Of a stretch of DNA of 64,000 bases, positions 43,411 through 52,996 are shown one piece after another. A program made the translations under genes and the position numbers. This DNA is from Tenacibaculum gallaicum (GTDB taxonomy: Bacteria; Bacteroidota; Bacteroidia; Flavobacteriales; Flavobacteriaceae). The notes under the pieces are model-generated. The model was not told the DNA's origin. It made no database searches and was given only the letters and a program-made list of their open reading frames with translations. The DNA is taken from positions 1 through 64,000 of the forward strand of contig NZ_QUNS01000007.1 of assembly GCF_003387615.1 (NCBI RefSeq), in the 5' to 3' direction. Position 1 is the first letter of the stretch, and the number at the start of each line of letters is the position of its first letter.

Positions 43411-45174
43411 TTATTTAACTCCATGCATTAATTTTTTAATTACTGGATTTAAAGCTATAACTAATAAACCTGCAATTGTTGGTACTATCGTAAAAATTAA
43501 AAAGAACGTTGATAAACTGTATTCTTTAGTAATATTTTCGATTTGACCTCCAAATACTGCTGCTAACTTGTTTCCTATTGCAATAGCTAAGTACCACATA
43601 CCAAACATAAATGCAATCATACGTGCTGGCACTAATTTAGAAACATAAGAAAGTCCTACTGGTGACAAGCATAATTCACCTAATGTATGGAATAGATATG
43701 CTAAGATTAACCATACCATACTTACTTTTACTCCATCGGTAATTCCATAAGCTCCAAAAGCTAACAAACCGAATCCGACAGCCATAATAATTAAACCTAA
43801 GCCATATTTAACAGCTGCAGACGGATTGTATTTTGAGTCCCACCACTTAGAGAATAAATTAGCAAAGGCTATGATAAAAAATGAGTTTAAAATTGAGAAC
43901 CATGATACTGTAATCTCTGAAGCTTCTGCAGAAAATTCTGAATATAACATCCACCCTACTAGTGCCCATACACCAAGAAAACAAACTGCTAATACAAAGT
44001 TTGATACTGGAATTCTTTTACCTGTTTCCTTTCCTAATAAATACAATACCCAAGTAATAATTATTAAAGGGATTACAGTTAATAGTGTATTTACTATATT
44101 AAAAATTGTTTGTGCGTTACCTGTTAAAACTCTATCAACATTATCACGAGCAAAAAGTATTAATGAAGTTGCCCCTTGCTCAAAACTCATCCAGAAAAAA
44201 ACAGTAAAAAATGCGAAAATAATTACTGCTATCATTCTATCCCTTATAATTTTGGTATATCGTGATATACGAGAAATTGTTAAAAATAAAAAGACTGCTA
44301 AACCAAACAATACTGCTACGTACTGCCCATCAAAATCTCCAACTTTTAACGCACCGAAAATATCTATTCCTCCAATTTTTGATAATGGATCATTAATTGC
44401 ATACCCTAAACCAATTACTGAAGAAATAACGATTAAAATTTTATCTAAGCTAGTAAAAGGGTTTGCTTTGTCATTTTCCTTAGACGTTTCTGTAACAAAT
44501 ATTTCACTACTTTCTTCCTTTTCTTTTGTAGAAGGAACATCACCAATAGTACCAAATAATGGTTTCGCTAACCAAAATTGTAGAGTCCCTAATAACATAA
44601 AAATTCCTGCTAAACCGAATCCCCAAGACCAACCTACTTTTTCAGCTAAATATCCGCATAACATCATTCCGAAAAATGCTCCCGCATTAACTCCCATATA
44701 GAAAATGGTATAAGCACCATCTTTCTTTTCTGGTAAATCTTTATACATTTCAGAAATAATAGACGTCATATTAGGTTTAAAGAAACCTGTACCTATTACT
44801 AATAAAGCCAAACCTACGTATAGCCAAAACTCTGTTTCAATTGCCATAGCAGCATGCCCTAAAGTCATAATTATCGACCCTATAACCACTGCCCAACGAT
44901 ATCCTGTTAATTTATCAGCTATAATACCTCCTAAAATTGGTGTTAAGTACAACAACATTGCATAGGTACCAAATAATGCCCCTGCATTTTCTGCAGACCA
45001 TTCCCAACCAGGGTTAGCACCAACTGCTGCAGCTGTTAAAAAGTTTATTAACAGTACACGCATTCCATAAAACGAAAAACGCTCCCACATTTCTGTAAAA
45101 AACAGGACAAATAACCCAGATGGATGCCCTAGTACCTTAGATTTAAAAAAATCATTTGATGTAACTGAACTCAT
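43411..45174 (-). CDS. POT/PTR2-family peptide:proton symporter
   Basis: An inner-membrane importer of di- and tripeptides. The 587-residue chain has the family signature EMWERFSFYGMRVLLINFL (29-47), the second signature FYMGVNAGAFFGMMLCGYL, and about 14 helices. Between helices 6 and 7 there is a charged cytoplasmic loop (about 210-245; SSEIFVTETSKENDKAN), and the second half is longer than in the neighbouring paralogue. It lies 82 bp after the 45257 paralogue with a terminator between, so it probably has its own promoter. A duplication followed by divergence of specificity is likely. Confidence 0.94.
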   Translation of the reverse strand: MSSVTSNDFFKSKVLGHPSGLFVLFFTEMWERFSFYGMRVLLINFLTAAAVGANPGWEWSAENAGALFGTYAMLLYLTPILGGIIADKLTGYRWAVVIGSIIMTLGHAAMAIETEFWLYVGLALLVIGTGFFKPNMTSIISEMYKDLPEKKDGAYTIFYMGVNAGAFFGMMLCGYLAEKVGWSWGFGLAGIFMLLGTLQFWLAKPLFGTIGDVPSTKEKEESSEIFVTETSKENDKANPFTSLDKILIVISSVIGLGYAINDPLSKIGGIDIFGALKVGDFDGQYVAVLFGLAVFLFLTISRISRYTKIIRDRMIAVIIFAFFTVFFWMSFEQGATSLILFARDNVDRVLTGNAQTIFNIVNTLLTVIPLIIITWVLYLLGKETGKRIPVSNFVLAVCFLGVWALVGWMLYSEFSAEASEITVSWFSILNSFFIIAFANLFSKWWDSKYNPSAAVKYGLGLIIMAVGFGLLAFGAYGITDGVKVSMVWLILAYLFHTLGELCLSPVGLSYVSKLVPARMIAFMFGMWYLAIAIGNKLAAVFGGQIENITKEYSLSTFFLIFTIVPTIAGLLVIALNPVIKKLMHGVK

Positions 45175-45204
45175 TATTTTTTGATATATAGTTTACAATA
45201 GAAA

Positions 45205-45236
45205 AAACCTTGATATTAATAATATTACCAAGGTTT
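45205..45236 (-). terminator. terminator between the two POT genes
   Basis: AAACCTTG and CAAGGTTT pair around an AT-rich loop with a T run on the minus strand, 20 bp past the stop of the 45257 gene. Confidence 0.7.
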
Positions 45237-45256
45237 ATATATAATTATTCTTTTAA

Positions 45257-46636
45257 TTAATTATTACTTGCTTCCTCAACACTGTGTAACAAATCTCTTT
45301 CATTGTCTTCAGCACCATGCGTTAACGCTTTTAGTTTTTTAAAGAAAACATAAATTAAAAGTCCGAACAAAATACAGAAAACTGCTATCCCTGTAAAAAT
45401 ATTAAACTCTCCAAACTGTGATGCTGATTCTCCTAGCAAACCTGCAACCTTATTCCCTAATCCTGTAGTAGCAAAATAAAGGCCCATCATTAACGACGCA
45501 TATTTAGCTGGTGCTAGTTTTGTTACAAAAGATAATGAAACTGGAGATAAACTTAATTCTCCTACTGTATGGAATAAATAAGCTAAAACTAACCAGTACA
45601 TAGCCGATTCACCTGTACTGTTATGCTCTGCTGTTGCTGCACTCATAAATAAAAATCCAGCCCCCATAATTACAAGCCCCATTATCATTTTGAACAATGA
45701 TGAAGCTTCTTTTCCTTTTAATTTTCTTTTAGCCCAATAACCTGCCACTAGAGTTCCTAATGTAATAATAAAAAATGCATTTAAGGACTGAAACCAAGAC
45801 GCAGGAACTTCCCACCCCATTAACATTCTGTTGGTTTTATCTTTTGCATAAATATTCATCAACCCTCCAGCTTGTTCAAACGCTCCAAAGAAAACAATCA
45901 CCATTAAAAAAGAAAGAATTAACACAATTACTCTATCTTTTTCTATTTTAGTTAATGGTCTCTTCAATGCTTCAATATCCTCTTCTTTTTCTGAACTCCC
46001 TAAGAAATCTCCAACTCCTTGTAAGTGTTTCTGACCAAGCAAAAACTGTACAAGACCAAAAAACATACAAATCCCAGCCAATCCAAAACCATAATGCCAT
46101 CCATACTTTTCTCCTACATAACCTACAATTAAACTTGATAAAAATGCTCCTACATTAATACCAATATAGAAAATAGTAAACCCTTTATCTCTTCTAATAT
46201 CTCCTTTTTTATACAATCCACCAACCATCGTTGATATATTAGGCTTTAGCATACCTACACCCGCAATAATAAATCCAAGACCAGTATAAAAAGCCCATAA
46301 TTCCTCAATTGCTAAAATGGTATGTCCAATAACTAATAGTATTGCTCCTAAAACAACTGATTTTTTTTGTCCTAAGAACTTATCTGCAATCCAACCTCCT
46401 GGAATTGAAGCTACATAAACTAACATTGTATACCAACCGTATAAGGCTAACGCTTCAGTATTAGACCAACCTAAACCTGCATTTGTTTCTGTTGTTTTTG
46501 TAACTAAATATAGTACAAGTATCGCTCTCATTCCGTAATACGAAAAGCGTTCCCACATTTCTGTAAAAAACAGTACGTATAGCCCTGCTGGGTGTCCAAA
46601 TATTTCTTTCTGCTTAATAGGAGTTGAATTTGCCAT
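45257..46636 (-). CDS. POT/PTR2-family peptide:proton symporter
   Basis: A 459-residue paralogue of the neighbouring transporter with about 12 helices: EMWERFSYYGMRAILVLYL (26-44), FYIGINVGAFLSSLIVGYVG, and the ELSLSPVSLSFVTKLAP segment in the second half. It starts 9 bp after the dipeptidyl peptidase gene, so the two form an operon: the peptidase makes dipeptides and the symporter imports di- and tripeptides. The C-terminus is a short charged tail. Confidence 0.94.
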   Translation of the reverse strand: MANSTPIKQKEIFGHPAGLYVLFFTEMWERFSYYGMRAILVLYLVTKTTETNAGLGWSNTEALALYGWYTMLVYVASIPGGWIADKFLGQKKSVVLGAILLVIGHTILAIEELWAFYTGLGFIIAGVGMLKPNISTMVGGLYKKGDIRRDKGFTIFYIGINVGAFLSSLIVGYVGEKYGWHYGFGLAGICMFFGLVQFLLGQKHLQGVGDFLGSSEKEEDIEALKRPLTKIEKDRVIVLILSFLMVIVFFGAFEQAGGLMNIYAKDKTNRMLMGWEVPASWFQSLNAFFIITLGTLVAGYWAKRKLKGKEASSLFKMIMGLVIMGAGFLFMSAATAEHNSTGESAMYWLVLAYLFHTVGELSLSPVSLSFVTKLAPAKYASLMMGLYFATTGLGNKVAGLLGESASQFGEFNIFTGIAVFCILFGLLIYVFFKKLKALTHGAEDNERDLLHSVEEASNN

Positions 46637-46645
46637 ATGTTTGGT

Positions 46646-48793
46646 TTATAAGTTGTTTTTAATAAAGTTAGTCATTTTGGTATACAAGTGTAAACGAGTG
46701 TTTCCTCCATAAATACCATGATTCTTATCTGGATACATTCCCCATTCAAACTGCTTGTTTGCTTGAATTAACGCTTCTGCCATTCTATAAGCATTTTGCA
46801 CATGTACATTATCATCACCTGTTCCATGAATTAGTAAATACTTACCTTTTAATAATTCTGGGTAATTCAATGGTGAATTATCATCATATCCTGCTGGATT
46901 TTCCTCTGGTGTACGCATGTAACGTTCTGTATAAATTGTATCATAGAAACGCCAAGTAGTTACTGGTGCTACTGCAATTGCTGCCGCAAACACATCATTT
47001 CCTTTTAGTAAACAATTTGTACTCATATGTCCTCCAAAAGACCACCCCCAAATACCGATTCTATTAGCATCTACATACGATAATTTTGCTAACTCTTTAG
47101 CAACTGAAATTTGATCTTCAGTTTCATACTTCACTAAATTCATATAAGTAACTTTCTTAAAGTCACGTCCTTTAAAACCTGTTCCTCTACCATCAACACA
47201 AACAACTATATAACCGTCTTGTACTAACATTTGGTGCCAATAATCGTTAGAACCGTTCCAGCTGTTTTTTACATTTTGAGAACCTGGTCCTGAGTATTGA
47301 TACATTAACACTGGATATTTTTTACTTGCGTCAAAATTTGCAGGTTTGATAGTGTACATATTTAAGTCGTTTCCATTTACATTAATTGTAGAAAACTCTT
47401 TTTTACTTAAATTATATCCTGCAATAGTTTCTTTTAAAGCGGCATTATCTTTTATAGTTTTTAACACCTTTCCTTCATCATTTCTTAACGTATACACTGG
47501 TGGTGTATTTACGTCAGAAAAAGTATTAATAAAGTAGTGCATGTTTTTGCTAAAGGCAGCATTATTTGTTCCTGAAGAGTTACTTAACAACTTCTTGTTT
47601 TTTCCATCTAAAGAAACACTATATACTCCTCTATTGATAGCACCATTTTCTACTGATTGATAATAGATAGTTTTCTTATCAGCATTGTATCCGTAGTATG
47701 AAGTAACCTCCCAGTTTCCTTTAGTTACTTGATTTAACAATTTTCCATCCTTATCATAGTGATAAATATGGTTGTACCCATCTTTTTCACTTGTCCAAAT
47801 AAAACTATTATCATCTAAGAAAGTTAAATCATCTGTAATATCTACATAAGCTTTATCAGTTTCATTTAAAACAACAGAACTATTAAAAGTAGTTGCGTCA
47901 ACAAAATACATTTTTAAATCGTTTTGATGACGATTTAATGTTCTAACAGCTAATATATTTGGGTTGTTTGTCCAGTTAATTCTTGGAATATACTCGTAAT
48001 CTCCAACTCTAATTTCAGCCGTTTTATTGGTTTCTAATGAAAATATACGCAAAGCTACTTTGGCATTTTCTTCACCAGCCTTTGGATATTTAAACACATG
48101 CTGTGTTGGATACTTTTCTTTTCCATATACGTCCATTGAAAAAGTTTTAACTTTACTTTCATCAAAACGTAAATATGCTAAGTTTTTACTGTCTTTACTC
48201 CATTCAAATGCTTTTACGAAACCAAACTCCTCTTCATAAACCCAATCAGTAATACCGTTAATGATTTCATTCTTTTTACCGCTATTAGTAATTTGAATTA
48301 CGGTATTAGTTTCAGAGTAATCTTTAATAAATAAATTGTTGTCTTTAGCGTACGCTATTTTTTTACTATCAGGAGAAAAAGTTGGCTCTTGAATATCTGT
48401 ACCAATTAAGTCTAACGATTTTGTAGCGATATCATACACATAAAATGTACCTAAATATGAATGACGGAAAATTTGTTTGAAGTTTGTTCCTAAAATTAAT
48501 TTAGTCTCATCGTTGTTAAAGCTATATGATTGAAAATATTCTAATCCAGCTAAATCTTTACTATCAACTATAGTTGCTACTTTTTCTAAAGTTTCGTAGC
48601 TGTATTTATCTACAGTAGAACTGCCTTCTCCATAATTCAATAGCGAATAAAAATCTCCATTCATAGAATTTAAAGAGTTCATATAATCGGCTCTAAACGT
48701 GCCTTTTCGCCATATATCCTCTAAAGAAATATCTTTTTTTTGAGCTTGTACTAGCGAAGATATTCCTATAAACAATAGTAATAATTTCTTCAT
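46646..48793 (-). CDS. S9B dipeptidyl peptidase IV
   Basis: A secreted serine peptidase that removes Xaa-Pro or Xaa-Ala dipeptides. From the ATG at 48793 it has 715 residues: signal peptide MKKLLLLFIGISSLVQAQ, beta-propeller DPPIV_N (about 90-460) with the WVYEEEFG double-Glu motif that binds the peptide N-terminus, and the alpha/beta hydrolase with GWSFGG (nucleophile Ser), an Asp in GTGDDNVH and His in KNHGI. The frame remains open 60 codons upstream with a TTG, but that part is not like a signal peptide and overlaps the divergent gene, so it is excluded. It is cotranscribed with a POT symporter. Confidence 0.95.
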   Translation of the reverse strand: MKKLLLLFIGISSLVQAQKKDISLEDIWRKGTFRADYMNSLNSMNGDFYSLLNYGEGSSTVDKYSYETLEKVATIVDSKDLAGLEYFQSYSFNNDETKLILGTNFKQIFRHSYLGTFYVYDIATKSLDLIGTDIQEPTFSPDSKKIAYAKDNNLFIKDYSETNTVIQITNSGKKNEIINGITDWVYEEEFGFVKAFEWSKDSKNLAYLRFDESKVKTFSMDVYGKEKYPTQHVFKYPKAGEENAKVALRIFSLETNKTAEIRVGDYEYIPRINWTNNPNILAVRTLNRHQNDLKMYFVDATTFNSSVVLNETDKAYVDITDDLTFLDDNSFIWTSEKDGYNHIYHYDKDGKLLNQVTKGNWEVTSYYGYNADKKTIYYQSVENGAINRGVYSVSLDGKNKKLLSNSSGTNNAAFSKNMHYFINTFSDVNTPPVYTLRNDEGKVLKTIKDNAALKETIAGYNLSKKEFSTINVNGNDLNMYTIKPANFDASKKYPVLMYQYSGPGSQNVKNSWNGSNDYWHQMLVQDGYIVVCVDGRGTGFKGRDFKKVTYMNLVKYETEDQISVAKELAKLSYVDANRIGIWGWSFGGHMSTNCLLKGNDVFAAAIAVAPVTTWRFYDTIYTERYMRTPEENPAGYDDNSPLNYPELLKGKYLLIHGTGDDNVHVQNAYRMAEALIQANKQFEWGMYPDKNHGIYGGNTRLHLYTKMTNFIKNNL

Positions 48794-48906
48794 GTTAAGT
48801 TGTTGTTTATCTAAAAAGTTTGCCAAGTTTACGGAAAAATAGCCAAAAATCCCCTCAAAAAAATCATAAAAACCAAATAACACAACCATTTTAACATGAT
48901 TCACGT

Positions 48907-48914
48907 ATCTTTGA
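48907..48914 (+). promoter_or_regulatory. HMG-CoA reductase promoter
   Basis: TATCTTTG is an exact -7 box about 22 bp before the start codon of the reductase gene. Confidence 0.6.
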
Positions 48915-48935
48915 GCCATCAAAAAAGAATTGAGA

Positions 48936-50669
48936 ATGTCTAAAACGATCTCTGGTTTTTCTAAACTTACCAAAGAAGAAAAAATAGACTGGTTGGCAAA
49001 AACTTACTTTAACAATCAACCAGAAATTACACAAACTATTACGCAATATTGGAATGTAGATGATAAACTACAACAATTGCATGATGATTTTATTGAAAAT
49101 ACCATTTCTAACTTTTATATGCCTTACGGTATTGCTCCTAATTTTATTATTAACGGACGCAGCTATGTAATACCAATGGTAGTTGAAGAAAGCTCTGTAG
49201 TTGCTGCTGCTTCTTTAGTTGCTAAATTTTGGAGTACTCGTGGTGGGTTTAAAACCGAGGTGATTTCTACTACCAAAATTGGTCAAGTACATTTTATATA
49301 TGCTGGTGATAAGAATGAGCTAAAAAATTATTTCAACCAACAAAAAACTGAATTATACGCAGCTACGGCATCCATTACTAAAAACATGGAAAAACGCGGT
49401 GGCGGGATTTTAGATATTAAATTAGTTGACAAGACTGATAAGCTTGCAAACTACTATCAATTACATGTTACTTTTGAAACAAAAGATAGTATGGGAGCCA
49501 ATTTCATCAACTCTTGTTTAGAAGCTATTGCAAGAACTTTTAGAAAAGGTGATATTGAAATTGTAATGAGTATTCTTTCTAATTACGTTCCTGAATGTTT
49601 AGTTAGAGCGGAAGTCAGCTGTAAAGTAGAAGAACTAGGCGGGAAGAATCCTGAAAAATTTGCTCAAAAATTTGAACAAGCTGTTAAGATTGCTGAGATA
49701 GAACCATATCGTGCAGTAACACACAACAAAGGTATTATGAACGGAATAGATGCTGTTGTATTGGCTACAGGTAACGATTTTAGAGCAATTGAGGCTGGTG
49801 CACATGCGTACGCTTCAAAAGACGGACAATATAAAAGCTTAACCCACTGTGAAGTAAAAAACGGAATTTTTAAGTTTTGGATTGAAATTCCACTAGCACT
49901 GGGAACTGTAGGCGGCTTGACTGCTTTACATCCAATGGCTAAACTATCTTTAGACATGATGCAAAAACCAAGCGCACGCATTTTAATGCAAATTATTGCT
50001 TCCGCTGGTTTAGCTCAAAATTTTGCTGCATTGCGTGCCTTAACTACCAAAGGGATCCAACATGGGCACATGAAAATGCACTTAATGAATATTTTAAATC
50101 AACACAAAGCTACTAATGAAGAAAAAGAAGTTGTAGCTGCCTATTTTGAAGACAGAACAGCCTCACATAGCGCTGTGGTTGAAAAGCTCAACGAGTTGCG
50201 TAAACCCAAAGTACAATGGGTAGATTTTTTAAATGAGGAAGGAGTACGTAGTACACTTGCTAATTTAAAAACTGATGCTAAACCTTTATTTGGAAAAATG
50301 AAAGGACAACAAATGGTAGAGCATTTAAGCATCGTTACTCAAATTGCTAACGGAAATTGGAATGTTGACATTTATGTTTCAGACGAAAAAACGGCTCGAA
50401 GAAAACCGTTCTTAAACTCTGATAGTGAATTACAAATTGGATTCAAAGCTCCTTTTTTATCAGAAGACCCAACTCCTTTGAAGTTTAATTCAATGGAAGA
50501 AGCTATTGATGATTTACTTAATCAAGTCCAATTCTTCGAAAAGGTTTTTACTGAAGATCCAAACCGAACAGTTGTACATCCATTTTTTGGAGAACTAGAC
50601 TATGAATATTGGAAAAAATTTCAAGTAAAACATTTTACACATCACTTTAAACAATTTGGATTAGTATAA
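48936..50669 (+). CDS. mvaA: HMG-CoA reductase (class II) fused to a DinB-like domain
   Basis: The enzyme reduces HMG-CoA to mevalonate, the committed step of the pathway. Residues 1 to about 422 are a class II reductase with EESSVVAAAS (Glu84/85), THNKGIMNGIDAVVLATGND (Lys265, Asp281), GTVGGLTALHPMAKL and GIQHGHMKMH (catalytic His378). It is followed by about 150 extra residues absent from ordinary class II enzymes of roughly 430 residues. They look like a DUF1569/DinB-type four-helix domain: KMKGQQMVEHLSIV (His463) and HPFFGELDYEYWKKFQVKHFTHHFKQFG (His566, His569). Databases often call this class 'degradative', but the surrounding kinase and decarboxylase genes argue for biosynthesis. The stop overlaps the next start (TAATG). 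ATG at 48936 was preferred over a TTG two codons upstream. Confidence 0.93.
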   Translation: MSKTISGFSKLTKEEKIDWLAKTYFNNQPEITQTITQYWNVDDKLQQLHDDFIENTISNFYMPYGIAPNFIINGRSYVIPMVVEESSVVAAASLVAKFWSTRGGFKTEVISTTKIGQVHFIYAGDKNELKNYFNQQKTELYAATASITKNMEKRGGGILDIKLVDKTDKLANYYQLHVTFETKDSMGANFINSCLEAIARTFRKGDIEIVMSILSNYVPECLVRAEVSCKVEELGGKNPEKFAQKFEQAVKIAEIEPYRAVTHNKGIMNGIDAVVLATGNDFRAIEAGAHAYASKDGQYKSLTHCEVKNGIFKFWIEIPLALGTVGGLTALHPMAKLSLDMMQKPSARILMQIIASAGLAQNFAALRALTTKGIQHGHMKMHLMNILNQHKATNEEKEVVAAYFEDRTASHSAVVEKLNELRKPKVQWVDFLNEEGVRSTLANLKTDAKPLFGKMKGQQMVEHLSIVTQIANGNWNVDIYVSDEKTARRKPFLNSDSELQIGFKAPFLSEDPTPLKFNSMEEAIDDLLNQVQFFEKVFTEDPNRTVVHPFFGELDYEYWKKFQVKHFTHHFKQFGLV

Positions 50670-51613
50670 TGCGACACTACTCTAACGGAAAGTTATTACT
50701 CACTGGTGAGTACGTTGTTTTGGATGGTGCAACTTCGTTAGCAGTTCCTACCAAATTTGGACAAGATTTAATCGTTGAACCTATTAAAGAACCACAACTT
50801 ATTTGGGGAAGTTTTGCACATACAGGAGAATGTTGGTTCGAAGCTTCTTTTGATTTACCTAAACTGAGATTAATTTCTGCAACGTTTAATTCTGATAGGG
50901 AAGGAAGTGCTGAGTTTATTGCTGAGACTTTACGAGATATTTTACAAGAAGCAAAACGTTTAAATCCAAAATTTTTAAATACTGAACATGGTTTTATTGT
51001 AAAAACCAATTTAACTTTCCCACAAAACTGGGGATTAGGAAGTTCATCAACCTTAATTAACAATATTGCTACTTGGGCAAATGTAAATCCGTTTACCTTA
51101 CTTTGGAATGCTTTTTCTGGTAGTGGTTACGATATTGCTTGTGCAAAACACAATACACCAATTTTATATCAATTAAAAGTGACTCCGGCTACGCTCAGTC
51201 ACCAACCAATAGTTAAAGAGGTTAATTTCAATCCTAACTTTTCTGAAGAATTGTTTTTTGTGTATTTAAACCAAAAACAAAATAGTAGAGAAGGGATTGC
51301 TCACTATAAAAAACACAAAGAAGAAGCAAAAACATTAATTCCTGAAATTGACAATTTAACTCAAGAATTTTTAAAAGCTAATACTTCTAAAGATTTAGAA
51401 AAAATTATTATTGAGCATGAACAAATCATTAGTTCAATTATAAAACAAGACACCGTAAAAGAAAGATTATTTCCCGACTATTTTGGTGAAGTAAAAAGTT
51501 TAGGTGCTTGGGGCGGTGATTTTATTTTAGCTACAGGAAATGAAAATACTACAAACTATTTTCAACAAAAAGGATTCAATACGATCCTTCCATATAAAGA
51601 AATGATTTTATAA
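50669..51613 (+). CDS. GYDIA-type GHMP kinase, candidate phosphomevalonate kinase
   Basis: A 314-residue cytoplasmic GHMP-superfamily kinase. Its N-terminal motif is SNGKLLLTGEYVVLDGATSLAVPT, the ATP loop is NWGLGSSSTLINN (near 121-133), and the GSGYDIACA motif (near 152-160) names this subgroup. The C-terminal motif GAWGGDFILATG replaces the usual GSGGGG. The start overlaps the reductase stop by one base, implying translational coupling. The block has mevalonate kinase and diphosphomevalonate decarboxylase but no recognisable classical phosphomevalonate kinase, so this protein is the natural candidate for that step. That is an inference. Confidence 0.88.
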   Translation: MRHYSNGKLLLTGEYVVLDGATSLAVPTKFGQDLIVEPIKEPQLIWGSFAHTGECWFEASFDLPKLRLISATFNSDREGSAEFIAETLRDILQEAKRLNPKFLNTEHGFIVKTNLTFPQNWGLGSSSTLINNIATWANVNPFTLLWNAFSGSGYDIACAKHNTPILYQLKVTPATLSHQPIVKEVNFNPNFSEELFFVYLNQKQNSREGIAHYKKHKEEAKTLIPEIDNLTQEFLKANTSKDLEKIIIEHEQIISSIIKQDTVKERLFPDYFGEVKSLGAWGGDFILATGNENTTNYFQQKGFNTILPYKEMIL

Positions 51614-51622
51614 AATTAAGCC

Positions 51623-51724
51623 TGTCACATCGAGTAAATTTATTGAAGAATGAAATAAATTTGTATCGAGATGATTTAAAAAGGTTCTCGATACAATTTT
51701 CTACCGAAAATTACTCGAACTGAC
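51623..51724. repeat. nested inverted-repeat intergenic element
   Basis: TGTCA-(CA)-TCGAGTAA at the left end pairs with TTACTCGA-(AC)-TGACA at the right end. Inside, TTGTATCGAGA pairs with TCTCGATACAA. The whole forms a long imperfect stem between two plus-strand genes. No protein is encoded. It looks like a MITE- or REP-type element rather than a simple terminator. Confidence 0.55.
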
Positions 51725-51732
51725 ATAAAAAG

Positions 51733-52941
51733 ATGAAAAAAGTTATTATTATTGGTGGTGGAGCTGCAGGTTATTTTACTGCAATTAATGCAAAAGAACT
51801 TAACCCTGAGTTGGATATTACCATTCTTGAAAAAGGAAAAGAAGTTTTACAAAAAGTGAAAATTTCTGGTGGTGGTCGTTGTAATGTTACTCATGCTTGT
51901 TTTGACCCTAAAGAACTAACAAAATTCTACCCAAGAGGTGAAAAAGAATTATTAGGCCCTTTTCATCAATTCATGACGGGTGATACTTTTGAATGGTTTG
52001 AAAACCGTGGCATTCCTTTAAAAATTGAAGAAGATAATCGAGTATTTCCAGAAGCTAATACATCACAAGCAATTATAGATTGTTTTCAAAACGCTGTTGA
52101 TAACCTCGGAATCACAGTGTTAAAAAACCATGGTGTAAACTCCATTTATCAACAAGATAAAAAGTGGATTATCAACACAAAGAATCAAGATTTTGAATCT
52201 GATTACGTTGTCGTTGCCGCAGGAAGTAGTAAAAAAGTATGGGATTTATGTAAAACGCTAGATCATACAATTATAGAACCTGTTCCGTCTTTATTTACTT
52301 TTAATATTAAAGATAAACGAATTATTGATTTAGGTGGAGTTTCTGTGCCAAATGCTGAAGTAACACTTGTTGGAACGAATTTAGAAAACTCTGGTCCATT
52401 ACTAATTACCCATTGGGGCTTGAGTGGTCCTGCCATTTTAAAATTATCCGCTTTTGGCGCTCGTATTTTAGCCGACAAAAACTATCAATACAACGTACTG
52501 GTAAATTGGCTAGGACAAGATACAAATTCTGTTTTCGAAGAGTTACAAGGACTAAAGAAATCACAGGCTAAAAAACAAGTAATTTTAAAATCTCCTTTTA
52601 GTGATATTCCTCGTCGTTTATGGGAACGTTTAGTTGTTGCTTCAGACATAAAAAGCAATCAAAACTGGGCCGATTTAAGTAACAAACAGCTTCAAAAATT
52701 AGCTAATCAATTAACAAAAGGATTGTTCAATGCTAACGGACGAACTACCTTTAAAGAGGAATTTGTTACCGCTGGTGGTATCGATTTAAAAGAAATTAAC
52801 TTTAAGCGTTTTGAAAGCAAAAAACATAAAAACTTGTTTTTTGTGGGCGAAGTGCTAAATATTGATGCCGTTACCGGTGGCTTTAACTTTCAAAATGCTT
52901 GGACAGGTGGTTTTATTTGCGCCAATGCGATTGCTGAATAA
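51733..52941 (+). CDS. HI0933/YhiN-family flavoprotein oxidoreductase
   Basis: A 402-residue soluble protein with an N-terminal FAD-binding Rossmann loop, IIIGGGAAGYFTAINA (4-19). It continues with KISGGGRCNVTHAC, YPRGEKELLGPF, LLITHWGLSGPAILKLSA and the C-terminal FAD segment NIDAVTGGFNFQNAWTGGFICANAIAE, all typical of the HI0933 (BaiN-like) family. Reaction and substrate are unsettled for most members. The gene lies inside the isoprenoid block behind an inverted-repeat element, so a functional link is not certain. Confidence 0.93.
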   Translation: MKKVIIIGGGAAGYFTAINAKELNPELDITILEKGKEVLQKVKISGGGRCNVTHACFDPKELTKFYPRGEKELLGPFHQFMTGDTFEWFENRGIPLKIEEDNRVFPEANTSQAIIDCFQNAVDNLGITVLKNHGVNSIYQQDKKWIINTKNQDFESDYVVVAAGSSKKVWDLCKTLDHTIIEPVPSLFTFNIKDKRIIDLGGVSVPNAEVTLVGTNLENSGPLLITHWGLSGPAILKLSAFGARILADKNYQYNVLVNWLGQDTNSVFEELQGLKKSQAKKQVILKSPFSDIPRRLWERLVVASDIKSNQNWADLSNKQLQKLANQLTKGLFNANGRTTFKEEFVTAGGIDLKEINFKRFESKKHKNLFFVGEVLNIDAVTGGFNFQNAWTGGFICANAIAE

Positions 52942-52945
52942 AAAA

Positions 52946-52986
52946 TCATTTCGAACAAAGTCTTAAAAGTTCTTCGTTCGAAATGA
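52946..52986. repeat. inverted repeat, possible terminator
   Basis: TCATTTCGAAC and GTTCGAAATGA form an 11-bp stem with a 19-nt loop between two convergent genes. The right arm resembles the CGTTCGGAATGAC sequence near 37870, which suggests a dispersed element used as a terminator. Confidence 0.55.
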
Positions 52987-52996
52987 CTTTACTTTT

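Noticed and set aside
43826..44701. 291-codon frame antisense to the first POT gene
   Set aside because: It is a shadow of a long hydrophobic gene; composition and absence of a promoter argue against it.
48794..48973. Upstream 60-codon extension of DPP4 from a TTG
   Set aside because: It has no signal peptide character, overlaps the divergent HMG-CoA reductase gene, and a perfect signal peptide begins at 48793.
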